Notes under the pieces: model-generated
Told to the model about the DNA's origin: nothing
The model's input: the letters and a program-made list of their open reading frames with translations, nothing else
The model's database searches: none
Made by a program: the position numbers and the translations under genes
Part shown: in pieces, positions 11,242 through 19,736 of the stretch
Layout: the number at the start of each line of letters is the position of its first letter
Numbering within the stretch: the stretch's first letter is position 1
DNA from: Vicinamibacterales bacterium
Lineage (GTDB): Bacteria > Acidobacteriota > Vicinamibacteria > Vicinamibacterales > UBA8438
NCBI GenBank assembly: GCA_958296065.1
Contig: CATQHX010000004.1
Span: forward strand, 34,286-98,285
Length of the DNA stretch: 64,000 nt
Direction: 5' to 3'

Positions 11242-12759
11242 ATGCTGGAGCGCCGCTTGGCGTCTGCGTTGCCGATCGTCCTGCTGGGTCTCGCCATCGG
11301 ATGCGGGCCGTCCGCGGCGCAGCCCGAGCAGGAGCCCCCCGACCGCGCACAGCAGCGGCATCTGCTGATCGTCCTCGACGGGCTGCGGCCGGACCATGTC
11401 ACCCCGGAGCTGATGCCGAATCTGCACGCACTGGGCGAGCGCGGCGTCGTTTTCGCCGACCACCACGCGGTGTATCCGACCGTGACCCGGGTGAACGCCG
11501 CCTCCATCTCCACCGGCGCGTACCCGGAGGCGCACGGGTTGATGGGCAACGCGGTCTTCTTTCCGGCGGTCGACCCGGCGCGGTTCCTGAGCACGAGCGC
11601 GCGCGACAACCTGCTGCGGATCGAGGAGGCCGAGGGCGGGCGCCTGCTGACCGCGCCGACCCTGGGCGAGCGCCTGCAGGGCGCCGGCCTGCGGATGCTC
11701 GTGGCCAGCGCCGGGTCGAGCGGCTCGTCCTATCTGTTGAACCACCGGGTGGCGGGCGGCGGCATCATCCACTACGAGTACGCGCTCCCGGAGGCGCTCG
11801 GTGAGGCCGTGGAGGAGCGTCTCGGCCCGCCGCCTCCCGCCGCGATGCCCAACCGCGACCGCAACCGCTACATCGTCGACGCGTTTCTCGATGTCGCGCT
11901 CGAACGGGTCGATCCAGCGGTGACCGTTCTGTGGCTGAGCGATCCCGACACGACGGCGCATGCCAACGGCGTCGGACACCCGACCTCGGTGGCGGCGCTG
12001 CGCGCCGTCGACGCGGAGATCGGGCGGATTCAAGACCGCCTGCGCGCGGCAGAGCAACTCCACGCGTTCAACATCTGGGTGACCTCCGACCACGGCTTCT
12101 CGACGCACACCGGGGCGGTCGACCTCGAGGCGCTGCTTGCGCCCTTCGCCGGGGAGCTGCCGGACGGATCGCCCAGGATCGTGGTCGGCAGCGGCGCGAT
12201 CCACGTGCGGGATGGCGATGCCGGCGCGGTGGCCGGGATCGTCGAGGCGCTACAGGGTTCGGACCGCGTCGGTGCGATCTTCACCCGAGACGCGCGCGTC
12301 CCCGGCACGCTGGCGTTCGACGCGGCGCGCTGGGACCATCGGCGTGCCGCGGATATTCTCTATTCGCCGGCGTGGACCGACGCCGAGAACGAGTACGGCT
12401 ACCGCGGCACATCGGCGTCGGGCGGCACGGCGGGGCACGGCAGCGCCAGCCCCTGGGACATCCACAACACGCTGATCGCGGCGGGTCCGGCCCTGCAGTC
12501 CGGGATCGATGTCACGCTGCCGACGTCCAACGTCGACTTCGCCCCGACGTTTCTCTACCTGCTCGGGTTGAGCGCCGCGCCGACGATGGTAGGGCGGCCG
12601 TTGACCGAGGCGTTCCGCGACGGTCCCGAACTCGCGGCCGAGCCCCGGTCGGCGGAGATCGCCAGAGACACGCCGGACGGCCGCTACCGTGCGGTCGCCC
12701 GGTCGACGGTCGTATTCGGCCGCCGCTATCTCGACTCCGCGACCGCGGAGCGTCCGTAG
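11242..12759 (+). CDS. lipoprotein alkaline phosphatase/nucleotide pyrophosphatase-type phosphodiesterase
   Basis: A 505-residue protein starting at ATG 11242, preceded by CGGAGC. The N-terminus has a lipobox (LGLAIGC), so it should be a lipid-anchored periplasmic or outer-membrane protein. The catalytic core is of the type I phosphodiesterase family: HLLIVLDGLRPDHV carries the first metal Asp, YPTVTRVNAASISTG contains the nucleophile Thr, DPDTTAHANGVGHP and TSDHGFSTH the remaining Asp/His ligands. It hydrolyses phosphodiesters or phosphomonoesters in the cell envelope; the substrate is unknown. It ends in TAG and faces the sugar dehydrogenase convergently. Confidence 0.87.
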   Translation: MLERRLASALPIVLLGLAIGCGPSAAQPEQEPPDRAQQRHLLIVLDGLRPDHVTPELMPNLHALGERGVVFADHHAVYPTVTRVNAASISTGAYPEAHGLMGNAVFFPAVDPARFLSTSARDNLLRIEEAEGGRLLTAPTLGERLQGAGLRMLVASAGSSGSSYLLNHRVAGGGIIHYEYALPEALGEAVEERLGPPPPAAMPNRDRNRYIVDAFLDVALERVDPAVTVLWLSDPDTTAHANGVGHPTSVAALRAVDAEIGRIQDRLRAAEQLHAFNIWVTSDHGFSTHTGAVDLEALLAPFAGELPDGSPRIVVGSGAIHVRDGDAGAVAGIVEALQGSDRVGAIFTRDARVPGTLAFDAARWDHRRAADILYSPAWTDAENEYGYRGTSASGGTAGHGSASPWDIHNTLIAAGPALQSGIDVTLPTSNVDFAPTFLYLLGLSAAPTMVGRPLTEAFRDGPELAAEPRSAEIARDTPDGRYRAVARSTVVFGRRYLDSATAERP

Positions 12760-12836
12760 AGAGAGAGCGACGCCGGCGGGGCACCCTCGGTTCCCGCCCT
12801 CGTCGCCGCCAGCCCCGGGTGTATCCCGCGTCGCTC

Positions 12837-12870
12837 CTGCAGGTCGCCAGCCTGCAGGTCGCCAGCCTGC
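12837..12870. repeat. 15-bp tandem repeat, 2.3 copies
   Basis: CTGCAGGTCGCCAGC occurs at 12837-12851 and 12852-12866, followed by the start of a third unit. It lies between convergent genes, just before the hairpin at 12875. Too short and too few copies for CRISPR. Confidence 0.7.
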
Positions 12871-12874
12871 ATCG

Positions 12875-12891
12875 CCGCTCGAATAGAGCGG
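12875..12891. terminator. hairpin between convergent genes
   Basis: CCGCTC and GAGCGG flank the loop GAATA. On the plus strand it is followed by a short GGCTTCTTG stretch. It sits between the phosphodiesterase (plus) and sugar dehydrogenase (minus) stops and could act as a weak bidirectional terminator. The T-run is poor, so confidence is modest. Confidence 0.4.
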
Positions 12892-12910
12892 GGCTTCTTG
12901 CGACGCGCTG

Positions 12911-15352
12911 CTAATACCCTGCGAGCACCGGGAAACGCTCGTCGTCCGGCAGCGGCTGCACGCCGAGCGCGTTGAGGACCATCGACACTTTTCGGTAGCG
13001 GGCGGCGGTGGCGACGATGCTCAGCATCTGCTGCTCGGTGTAGCGATCGGCCAGCTTCGCCCAGGTCTGGTCCGAGATGGTCGTGTCGCGGTACATCTCG
13101 TTGGCGGCGTCGATGAGCGCCCGCTCGTTCTCGTTCCAGCCCGGCGCGTCGTGGCCTTGCGCGATCCAGTGCGGGTCGAGGCCGTGGTCGCGCGCCCGGC
13201 CGACGCTGCCGACGTGCTTGGCCCACTCGTAGACCGACTGCGCGTTCCATCCGGTGCGCAGAATCAGCAGCTCGCGGTCGTGCGGCGTCAGCCCGGAACG
13301 CTCCGGGTTCATCACGTAGCCGGGGTTCGTGTACCAGGCGTCGGCGAGCGCCGGGTGGCGGCGGAGCGTGCGCGAGACCCGCAGGCCCGGACCCTCGACC
13401 GGCTCGACGCGCGGCGCCGCCAGCGGCGGCTCTCTGGCCGGCACCACGACCCGGTAGGCGACGTCGTCGACCGGCAATTCGGCCTCGGCGCCGGCGTCGG
13501 GCTGGATGCCGAGCGCGTTGAACAGGATGGACACCGTGGTGGTGTCCGCCACGGTCGCCACGGCGTCCATCAGGTTGTGGAGGTCGTACTCCTCGGAGAG
13601 CAGATCCCAGGTCTCGGCGGAGATCGAGGAGTTGCCGAACAACTGGTCCGGCAGGCCGACGAGCACGTTCTCGAAGGGTCCCCAGCGTTCCTGGGAAGGG
13701 CCTTCGGCGACGGAGAGCATCTCTTCGTCGCTCAGCCCCGCGTCCGCGGCGCGGGCGGCGTGCGCGGTCCACAGGTAGGCGTTCTGCGCGAGCCAGGCGG
13801 TCCGCAGGATCAGGATCTCGCGGTGCCGCGCTGACAGCGTCGATTCGTTTGCGACGTAGTTCATGAACGGAAAGATGCGGTCGGCCAGCGCCGGCACGCG
13901 CGCCAGCGTCCGCAGGGCGTTGCCCGGATTGCCGTCCGGCGCGTAGCGCTCCACCAGAGCCCGCTGGTCGTCGGTCCACTCGGCGGCCGGCAACGGCGGG
14001 ATGCGCGGCTCGCGCAGGCGCCGGTGAGGCTGCACGCTTCCCGGCAGCCCGGTGAAGGCCCGGGCCGGCTCGATGCGCAGCAGCGCGGCGTTGTCCTCCT
14101 CGGTCAGCACGTAGAGGTACCCGTCCGGTCCCTGCCGGACATCGCGGATACGCTGCTTCAGCTCGGTTAGCAGCCACTCGCGGCCCATCTCGTCGCCCCG
14201 CCGGTTGAAAACGATGCGCTCGAGGTGGCCGGTCCGCTGCATCCGCCCGACGGTCATCGAGCCGACGAAGAGGTTGCCGCGCCACGCGGGGAAGTGCTCG
14301 CCGTCGTAGAAGGTCAGGCCGGAAGGCGCGATCGAGGGCCACCACAGGATTTCCGGCCGCTCGAACTCCGCCAGCCAGGGCGTGTCCGACACCCGCACGC
14401 CGGTGTACTCCCGGCCGTCGGAGGCGACCGGCCAGCCGTAGTTGCGGCCGGGAAGAATGACGTTGACCTCGTCGCCGCCCTGAGGAGCGTTCTCGCTCGC
14501 CCAGAGCGTTCCGTTCTCGGGGTGGAAGGTCAGGCCGAGCTGGTTCCGGTGGCCCATCGAATAGATCTCGGGCAGGTAGCCGGGCTCGCCTACGAAGGGG
14601 TTGTCGGCCGGGGCCGTGCCGTCGTCGTTCAGCCGCACGACCTTGCCGACATGCTCTGCTGGATCCTGGGCGCGCAGCCCGGTCGTCCGCGAGCGGATGG
14701 CGCCGCCGATCGTCATGTAGACCCTGCCATCCGGTCCGAACGTGACCCGCGACGCCGCGACCCCGCGGCCGAATCCGTTCGACACGAAGATGTCGCGGAC
14801 TTCGGTGAGCGCCCCGCTGTCGAGGCGTCCGCGCGCCAGCGCAATCACGGCGCCGCGCCTCCCGTCCTGCTCCGCCGGCTTCGAGTAGGTCAGGTAGACC
14901 AGCCGGTCGTCCTCGGGGTGCAGGGCAATGTCCATCAGGCCGGCCAGCCGGGTCCCGGTGTAGACCTCCGGGACGCCGGGAACGGGCCGCGGGTCGAGCA
15001 CGCCGTCGCGAATCACTCGCAGGGTTCCCGCGTTGCGCTCGGTGACGAGAATGTCGCCGTTGCGGCGGAACGCGAGACCCCATGGGTGGGAGAGTCCGGT
15101 CACGATCGGCACGACGCGGATCCGGGGCACGTCGTTGCTGTACAGCACCACCGGCTCGGACGGGGGTTCCAGGGCCGGTACGCCGCTGAGGGCCGTCGTG
15201 CGCTGCCGGGCCTGACCGGACGCTGCGGCGACCGCGAGCAGGAGGCACCCGCAAGCGAGCAGCCCGGTGGCGGAGAGACGGCGAACAGGAAACGGTTGCA
15301 CGGTGGCACCTCCCTGCCCCTGCGCGGGGGCGGATTCCGTCGCGTTCGGCAT
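12911..15352 (-). CDS. exported PQQ-type sugar dehydrogenase fused to two carboxymuconolactone-decarboxylase-like domains
   Basis: An 813-residue protein starting at ATG 15352 (MPNATES, preceded by GAGAAG). A signal segment is followed by a glucose/sorbosone dehydrogenase propeller up to about residue 440: GLSHPWGLAFRRNGDILVTE, MGHRNQLGLTFHPENGTLW with the expected catalytic His, and GRNYGWPV. Such soluble enzymes oxidise aldoses using PQQ and calcium. The C-terminal 370 residues hold two CMD/AhpD-like repeats with the shared pattern REILILRTAWLAQNAYLWTAH and RELLILRTGWNAQSVYEWAKH. Both lack the CxxC of peroxidase-type AhpD, so they resemble the lyase/hydrolase side of the family. The fusion is unusual. 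It ends in TAG. Confidence 0.85.
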   Translation of the reverse strand: MPNATESAPAQGQGGATVQPFPVRRLSATGLLACGCLLLAVAAASGQARQRTTALSGVPALEPPSEPVVLYSNDVPRIRVVPIVTGLSHPWGLAFRRNGDILVTERNAGTLRVIRDGVLDPRPVPGVPEVYTGTRLAGLMDIALHPEDDRLVYLTYSKPAEQDGRRGAVIALARGRLDSGALTEVRDIFVSNGFGRGVAASRVTFGPDGRVYMTIGGAIRSRTTGLRAQDPAEHVGKVVRLNDDGTAPADNPFVGEPGYLPEIYSMGHRNQLGLTFHPENGTLWASENAPQGGDEVNVILPGRNYGWPVASDGREYTGVRVSDTPWLAEFERPEILWWPSIAPSGLTFYDGEHFPAWRGNLFVGSMTVGRMQRTGHLERIVFNRRGDEMGREWLLTELKQRIRDVRQGPDGYLYVLTEEDNAALLRIEPARAFTGLPGSVQPHRRLREPRIPPLPAAEWTDDQRALVERYAPDGNPGNALRTLARVPALADRIFPFMNYVANESTLSARHREILILRTAWLAQNAYLWTAHAARAADAGLSDEEMLSVAEGPSQERWGPFENVLVGLPDQLFGNSSISAETWDLLSEEYDLHNLMDAVATVADTTTVSILFNALGIQPDAGAEAELPVDDVAYRVVVPAREPPLAAPRVEPVEGPGLRVSRTLRRHPALADAWYTNPGYVMNPERSGLTPHDRELLILRTGWNAQSVYEWAKHVGSVGRARDHGLDPHWIAQGHDAPGWNENERALIDAANEMYRDTTISDQTWAKLADRYTEQQMLSIVATAARYRKVSMVLNALGVQPLPDDERFPVLAGY

Positions 15353-15426
15353 CTTCTCACATGTGGATGCTCGTTGCACCTGCGTGTCGCTCAGTCCCGG
15401 ACACCATCGCAGGAAAAGCGCCGGTT

Positions 15427-16344
15427 TCAGACGTCTCGTGTCTCGTCGCTTTCTTCATCTTCAAGCAGAACATCACGCTGCGTTGTCAGGACGCGTATCA
15501 GTCGTTCGATTTCCTTGGACCCCACATCGCCGCTCACCAGGAGCCGAACGCTTGTGTTCCTCCCAACGCGACTACGCAGCCACTCGATCTCCCCGCCATC
15601 ATTGAGCGGAAGCACCGGCGGGACACGTTCTTCCGCCTTGTCTTCTACGATCAACTCTGCCACTGGAAGCCCCGTGTCGCTGCCCTCGACGAAGGCCCAA
15701 TCGCCGTCGTCCGAGACGGCGCGCACTCGGCGCGGCTTCGGGAACTGAAGCGCGCCCTGCGACTCCCACTGGACCCAGTCGCCGCAGCGAACCGTTGAAT
15801 GTGCACCAGCATCTCCGGCGCTCTCAATGGGAGACTCTGCAGGATCCGGTGACTCATGCCTATGACTGTCGCTTTCTCCCTTCTCCTGCATGTATTCAGC
15901 TGTCCGCAGAAACGCCCGCGCGGCACGCCTCACGGAGTTGGGATTGAATCCCTCCCGGTTCAAGTACGTAACGACGCCCTCCTCTGGTGGGATGAGAATG
16001 CCCGGGAACCGCTCACGCAGTCTCTGGAACAGCGTGGGTGTCCATGCGGCGGTGCTCAGGTTCTCCATCTCCTCGCTTCGGCTTCCAGGATGCAGGATGT
16101 TACGTGCCTGCTCGGTGACCCGTACATCGCCCTTTCCTGCCCGCTCCAGTAACCCGTATGCTGCCAGTGCTGCCAGTGCCTGGTTCGCAGGTCCGCTTAG
16201 AGCCCCGAAGCCGATCAGCTTCGCCGCGTCTGTGCGGGCAACCGTGGCTGAGCGGTACTTCCGTTCGATTCTCTCCACAGCGTTCAGAGCTTCCTTGAGG
16301 GACAGGCTCGGATACGACGGGCTACGGACGGGTCTGCTGCTCAC
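15427..16344 (-). CDS. uncharacterised protein with winged-helix-like N-terminus
   Basis: A 305-residue cytoplasmic protein starting at GTG 16344, preceded by AAAGGAG. The first 150 residues are helical and read like a DNA-binding or replication-initiator-style domain: LSLKEALNAVERIERKY, then ALAALAAYGLLERAGKGDVRV. A linker rich in Ser, Glu and Pro follows (about 150-185). The C-terminal part (CGDWVQWESQG... LLVSGDVGSKEIERLIRVL) looks like a small beta domain plus a helix. I do not recognise a named family. An inverted repeat upstream (16379-16398) would suit autoregulation. It stands alone between the sugar dehydrogenase and the tRNA. Confidence 0.7.
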   Translation of the reverse strand: MSSRPVRSPSYPSLSLKEALNAVERIERKYRSATVARTDAAKLIGFGALSGPANQALAALAAYGLLERAGKGDVRVTEQARNILHPGSRSEEMENLSTAAWTPTLFQRLRERFPGILIPPEEGVVTYLNREGFNPNSVRRAARAFLRTAEYMQEKGESDSHRHESPDPAESPIESAGDAGAHSTVRCGDWVQWESQGALQFPKPRRVRAVSDDGDWAFVEGSDTGLPVAELIVEDKAEERVPPVLPLNDGGEIEWLRSRVGRNTSVRLLVSGDVGSKEIERLIRVLTTQRDVLLEDEESDETRDV

Positions 16345-16378
16345 GGCTGTCTCCTTTCGCAGCCACTATCCTAGCAGA

Positions 16379-16398
16379 TTTCTCAGAAACGCGAGAAA
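16379..16398 (-). promoter_or_regulatory. inverted repeat upstream of the winged-helix-like gene
   Basis: TTTCTC-N8-GAGAAA lies 35 bp before the GTG start. The left part is also a perfect short palindrome (TTTCTCAGAAA). A TAGGAT hexamer on the minus strand at 16368-16373 could be a -10 element. An operator for the gene's own product is possible; no experimental site is known to me. Confidence 0.4.
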
Positions 16399-16466
16399 CA
16401 TTTTTTCTTAAATGTCTTGACACCGAGAGGATCTGCGGCCTGGGATCGCCAAAGGACGAAAGCGGA

Positions 16467-16514
16467 GGGCCGATCCTGGATTCCCGACGTTCGTAGGGTC
16501 ACCAGAATCGGCCC
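16467..16514. repeat. 48-bp hairpin upstream of the tRNA
   Basis: GGGCCGAT-C-CTGG and CCAG-A-ATCGGCCC form twelve pairs around one mismatch, with a 22-base loop. It ends 21 bp before the tRNA. No T-run follows. It may be a processing or termination structure, or the end of a small inserted element. Confidence 0.55.
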
Positions 16515-16535
16515 CTGCCGTGTGGTGCCTTGCGC

Positions 16536-16625
16536 GGGGGTGTGGCAGAGCGGTTGAATGCAGCGGTCTCTAAAACCGCCGGACCTGGCCGGGTTCCGTG
16601 GGTTCGAATCCCACCGCCCCCGCCA
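16536..16625 (+). tRNA. serine-type tRNA with anticodon CTA (amber-reading)
   Basis: A 90-base class II tRNA with encoded CCA. The acceptor is GGGGGTG (16536-16542) pairing with CGCCCCC (16615-16621), discriminator G, then CCA. D stem GCA/TGC with GG in the loop. The anticodon stem GCGGT/ACCGC encloses the loop CTCTAAA, so positions 34-36 are CTA (16570-16572). The variable arm is long (18 bases) and the T arm GTGGG/CCCAC is intact. Long arm, G73 and overall sequence match bacterial tRNA-Ser; the usual loop would be CTCGAAA (CGA, reading UCG). One G-to-T change gives CTA, which would read UAG stops. Confidence 0.85.
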
Positions 16626-16652
16626 TACCGTAGCGCGAGGAACCAGTACGGA

Positions 16653-16890
16653 CTATACCACCCATATGGCTGGATCGGGCTCGTCCTGCGCGGCGAGGAC
16701 CTGCTCGACCGCCGCGTCGGAGTTCCACGTGCCGGCCACGTCACTCAGATCCCGCCTCCGGCGCGGCGCCGGTCACTTCCGCGCTGTCCGCCAGCGCGTC
16801 GATGACAACTTCGTTCAGGCTGTCGCCGGTCTCGCGCGCACGCCTATGCAGGGCGTCGTCGACGACCGCCGGGACGCCGCGGATCGCGAC
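16653..16890 (-). pseudogene. ribbon-helix-helix antitoxin (FitA/VapB-like), frameshifted
   Basis: One frame gives AIRGVPAVVDDALHRRARE then TGDSLNEVVIDALA, the ribbon-helix-helix start of FitA-type antitoxins. The next frame continues LSDVAGTWNSDAAV and EQVLAAQDEPDPAIW, a typical C-terminal toxin-binding tail (DLxGTWxxDPxxD...IDxxxW). The switch is near 16735 beside GGCGGG. No clear start codon precedes the first part, and no PIN-domain toxin gene is adjacent. It is a decayed or miscalled antitoxin without its toxin. Confidence 0.55.
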
Positions 16891-16959
16891 TGCCTGCGTA
16901 TGGAGTAGGCGATGCAGGCGTAAGATGCGAGCATTCTTGCCCGCCCGCCGGAGTCCCGT

Positions 16960-17178
16960 CTACCGGCCGGCTGGCGGTCGAACGAAGGCCTGTAGGATCG
17001 CGCGCAGGTCGTTGTGTATTTCGCGGTTGTCAGCGCGGAGGTCGTCAATCCGCCTGCCGGTCGCGTCAATCCGCTTGCCGAGGTCGTGGCGGGTATCGTC
17101 AATCCGCTTGCCGATCAACGCGTGCGCCTGGGTGTTCTGGCGCATGAGCAATCCAATGAGGCCGCCGAGGGTTCCAAT
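16960..17178 (-). CDS. small membrane-anchored coiled-coil protein (start unclear)
   Basis: About 72 codons. A short hydrophobic segment (GTLGGLIGLLMRQN) is followed by heptad-like repeats: ALIGKRIDDTRHDLGKRIDA, then TGRRIDDLRADNREIHNDLR. Repeated RIDD/RIDA units strongly suggest a coiled coil. No good start is visible: ATT 17178 keeps the hydrophobic segment and ATG 17145 loses most of it, so the 5' end may be damaged. Similar tiny anchored coiled-coil proteins are frequent in this group of bacteria; their role is unknown to me. It ends in TAG. Confidence 0.45.
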   Translation of the reverse strand: MGTLGGLIGLLMRQNTQAHALIGKRIDDTRHDLGKRIDATGRRIDDLRADNREIHNDLRAILQAFVRPPAGR

Positions 17179-17198
17179 GAAAGGGCGTCGCCGGTGGC

Positions 17199-19568
17199 AT
17201 GCACGACTCCGTGTGGACCACAATGAACCGGGCGGTCGATGTGGCTCACGTCCCCAAGAACCGGCGACCGGTGGCCGGCAGCCCGTGCCGCGGACTCCTG
17301 GCGATCTGCATCGTCGCCGCCGGTCTTCCGTTCGCCGCCTACGCCCAGACAGCCTCCGAGACGCAGCGGACCACGGATGGGGCGGTCGATGCCGGCGTCC
17401 TGACCGGCCACCCCGTGGTACGTCCACCGCGCCTGGCGGAGCCGCCGGTGATCGACGGCCGCCTCGACGAACCGCTCTGGCGCGACGCCGCCCACATCAC
17501 GGAGCTCGTCCAGCGCCGGCCGTTCGACGGAATCCCGGCGAGCGAGCCGAGCGACATCTATCTCGCCTACGACAGCGCCAACATCTACGTCGGCCTGTAC
17601 GCGCACTACTCCAATCCCGGCATGATCCGCGCGAATCGGCGGGACCGCGACGAGTCCATCGACGACGACCTGTTCCTGATCTACTTCGACCCGTTCCTCG
17701 ACCAGCAGCGGGCGTACGTCTTCACGGTGAACGGCTACGGCGTGCAGGGAGACGCCATCCTGCAGGCGGGCGCGCTCGGGGGCGGCCGCTTCGGGGTGCC
17801 GCGCGGCGACGCCTCCTGGGACGTCCTGTTCGAATCGGCGGCCGAGCTGGTCGACGACGGCTTCGTCGCCGAGCTGGCGATTCCCTTCAAGAGCCTCCGC
17901 TATCCGCGCCGGGAGGACGGCGTTCCGCACCGCTGGGGACTGCAGATCGCGCGCATCATCGGCGGCCGCGACGAGGCCGACGTCTGGTCGCCCACGTCGC
18001 GGGACATCGCGGGCTTCCTACCCCAAATGGGCGTCCTGGAGGGGATGACGGACCTGTCGCGCAGCCACAACCTGGAGCTGCTGCCGACCTTCACGACGAT
18101 ACGCTTCGGTGCACTCGACCGCGCCACCGGCCGGTTCCGGGACCGGGACCCGTCGCCGGAGGGCGGCCTGAACCTGAAGTACGGGGTGACTTCCAACCTC
18201 ACCGCGGACGTCACGTTCAATCCCGACTTCTCGCAGGTCGAGTCGGATCTGCCGCAGATCGAGGTCAACCAGCGCTTCGCGCTCTTCTATCCGGAGCTGC
18301 GGCCGTTCTTCCTGGAGGGTGCGGAGATCTTCGACGTCCGGGCACCGGTCACCGCCGTCCATACCCGGCGGATCGTCGATCCCGCCTATGGGGCCAAGCT
18401 GACCGGCAAGGTCGGGCGCACGAGCATCGGCGTGCTGTACGCCAGCGACGCTGAGCCCGGCAACGTGGACGACCCGGCGGCGCCGGCGTTCGGGTCGTCG
18501 GCCGACACGTTCGTCGGCCGGGCGCGCTACGACCTCTATGCGCAGTCCCATATCGGGACCATCTTCTCCAACCGGGAGCTGCTCGGCGGTCACAGCCGCC
18601 TCGCCGGGATGGACTCGAACTTCCGCCTGGGAGACACCCACTCGGTCGCGTTCCGCGCCATGGGCACCGACCACCAGGACCAGCAGGGCGTGAAGACGAG
18701 CGGCTACCTGGTCGACGCCGTGTTCAGCAAGCGCGGCCGGAACCTGCGTTATTCGCTGTCTTCCTACGCGCTGTCGCCCGACTTCCGGACCGACGTCGGG
18801 TTCGTCCGGCGCACCGACCAGCGTTACACGTCATTGACCGGGGGCTACCGCTGGTGGCCGGAGAACTGGCTCCGCAACTGGGGGCCGGAGTTCATCTACG
18901 GGCGCAACTACGACTTCGCGGGCGTCCTGCAGGACGAGATCGCCGACGCGGGCATCAACTTCGCGCTGTTCAGGAACATGTTCGCGGCCAGCAACGTCCG
19001 GCGCGAGCTGGAGCGGTTCGGCGGGATCGACTTCGTCAAGACGCGCGCCCGCGTCTTCGGCAGGGTCGATACGAGCCGGCGCGTCGGCGTATCGCTGGAG
19101 TACCGGCGGGGCGAGCAGATCCTCTTCCACACCCGGACCCCCTACCTGGGCCGCGAGCAGGGGATCACGGCGCGCGTCATCCTGCGGCCCGTCCCGCGCC
19201 TGCAGTCGGCAATCAACGTCACCACGAACCGATTCACCGACCCGCGCCGCGGCAGCGAGGAGGTGTTCGACGTCCGTATCTTCCGCGCGTTGACGACCTG
19301 GCAGTTCAGCAACCGGCTGCTCTTCCGCAACATCGGCGAGTACAACACGCTGGACGGGACGCTGGACCTGAACTTCCTGCTCACCTACCGCGTCAACGCC
19401 GGCACGGTCCTCTACGCCGGGTACGACGACCACTACCAGCGGGCCGACCTGATCGAGGGTGACCTGACGGGCTGGCACGACGTCGGCGGCCGTGGCCTGC
19501 GCGTGCTCGGGCCCCAGCGCACGAACCGCGCGGTGTTCGTGAAGTTCCAGTACCTGTTCCGGTACTGA
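17199..19568 (+). CDS. DUF5916 outer-membrane-type protein with CBM9-like domain
   Basis: A 789-residue exported protein (starts possible at ATG 17199 or 17223; the signal peptide LLAICIVAAGLPFAAYAQ is kept in both). The first domain has PPVIDGRLDEPLWRDA and AYDSANIYVGLYAH, the pattern of family 9 carbohydrate-binding-like modules. The remaining 500 residues (GGLNLKYGVTSNLTADVTFN, LRPFFLEGAEIF, a C-terminus ending FVKFQYLFRY) match DUF5916, a predicted outer-membrane beta-barrel. A role in surface polymer binding or uptake is plausible but unproven. It lies 168 bp before a TonB-dependent receptor on the same strand. Confidence 0.85.
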   Translation: MHDSVWTTMNRAVDVAHVPKNRRPVAGSPCRGLLAICIVAAGLPFAAYAQTASETQRTTDGAVDAGVLTGHPVVRPPRLAEPPVIDGRLDEPLWRDAAHITELVQRRPFDGIPASEPSDIYLAYDSANIYVGLYAHYSNPGMIRANRRDRDESIDDDLFLIYFDPFLDQQRAYVFTVNGYGVQGDAILQAGALGGGRFGVPRGDASWDVLFESAAELVDDGFVAELAIPFKSLRYPRREDGVPHRWGLQIARIIGGRDEADVWSPTSRDIAGFLPQMGVLEGMTDLSRSHNLELLPTFTTIRFGALDRATGRFRDRDPSPEGGLNLKYGVTSNLTADVTFNPDFSQVESDLPQIEVNQRFALFYPELRPFFLEGAEIFDVRAPVTAVHTRRIVDPAYGAKLTGKVGRTSIGVLYASDAEPGNVDDPAAPAFGSSADTFVGRARYDLYAQSHIGTIFSNRELLGGHSRLAGMDSNFRLGDTHSVAFRAMGTDHQDQQGVKTSGYLVDAVFSKRGRNLRYSLSSYALSPDFRTDVGFVRRTDQRYTSLTGGYRWWPENWLRNWGPEFIYGRNYDFAGVLQDEIADAGINFALFRNMFAASNVRRELERFGGIDFVKTRARVFGRVDTSRRVGVSLEYRRGEQILFHTRTPYLGREQGITARVILRPVPRLQSAINVTTNRFTDPRRGSEEVFDVRIFRALTTWQFSNRLLFRNIGEYNTLDGTLDLNFLLTYRVNAGTVLYAGYDDHYQRADLIEGDLTGWHDVGGRGLRVLGPQRTNRAVFVKFQYLFRY

Positions 19569-19736
19569 GGCGACGCCCGAACGTCTTGCTCCGCTCGCGC
19601 GGCACCCTGCATGCGGCCCGAGAATGGAGTTGGGGTCGGCTTCCCCGTCAAGTCGTGTCTGGACGAGTCGGCTGTACAATCGCGTCGGCAATATGCCGTG
19701 CACGAACACAAACAGGGAAATAGGGTTGGGCGAACT

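Noticed and set aside
12837..12870. Tandem repeat considered as a CRISPR remnant
   Set aside because: The unit is 15 bp, there are no spacers and no cas genes are in the window.
16536..16625. tRNA considered as tRNA-Leu or tRNA-Tyr
   Set aside because: Leu anticodons cannot be CTA. Tyr would need GTA and an A73 discriminator. The overall sequence, long variable arm and G73 match tRNA-Ser.
16626..17198. Prophage or integrative element at the tRNA
   Set aside because: No integrase, no repeat of the tRNA 3' end and no phage genes nearby. Only small decayed genes are present.
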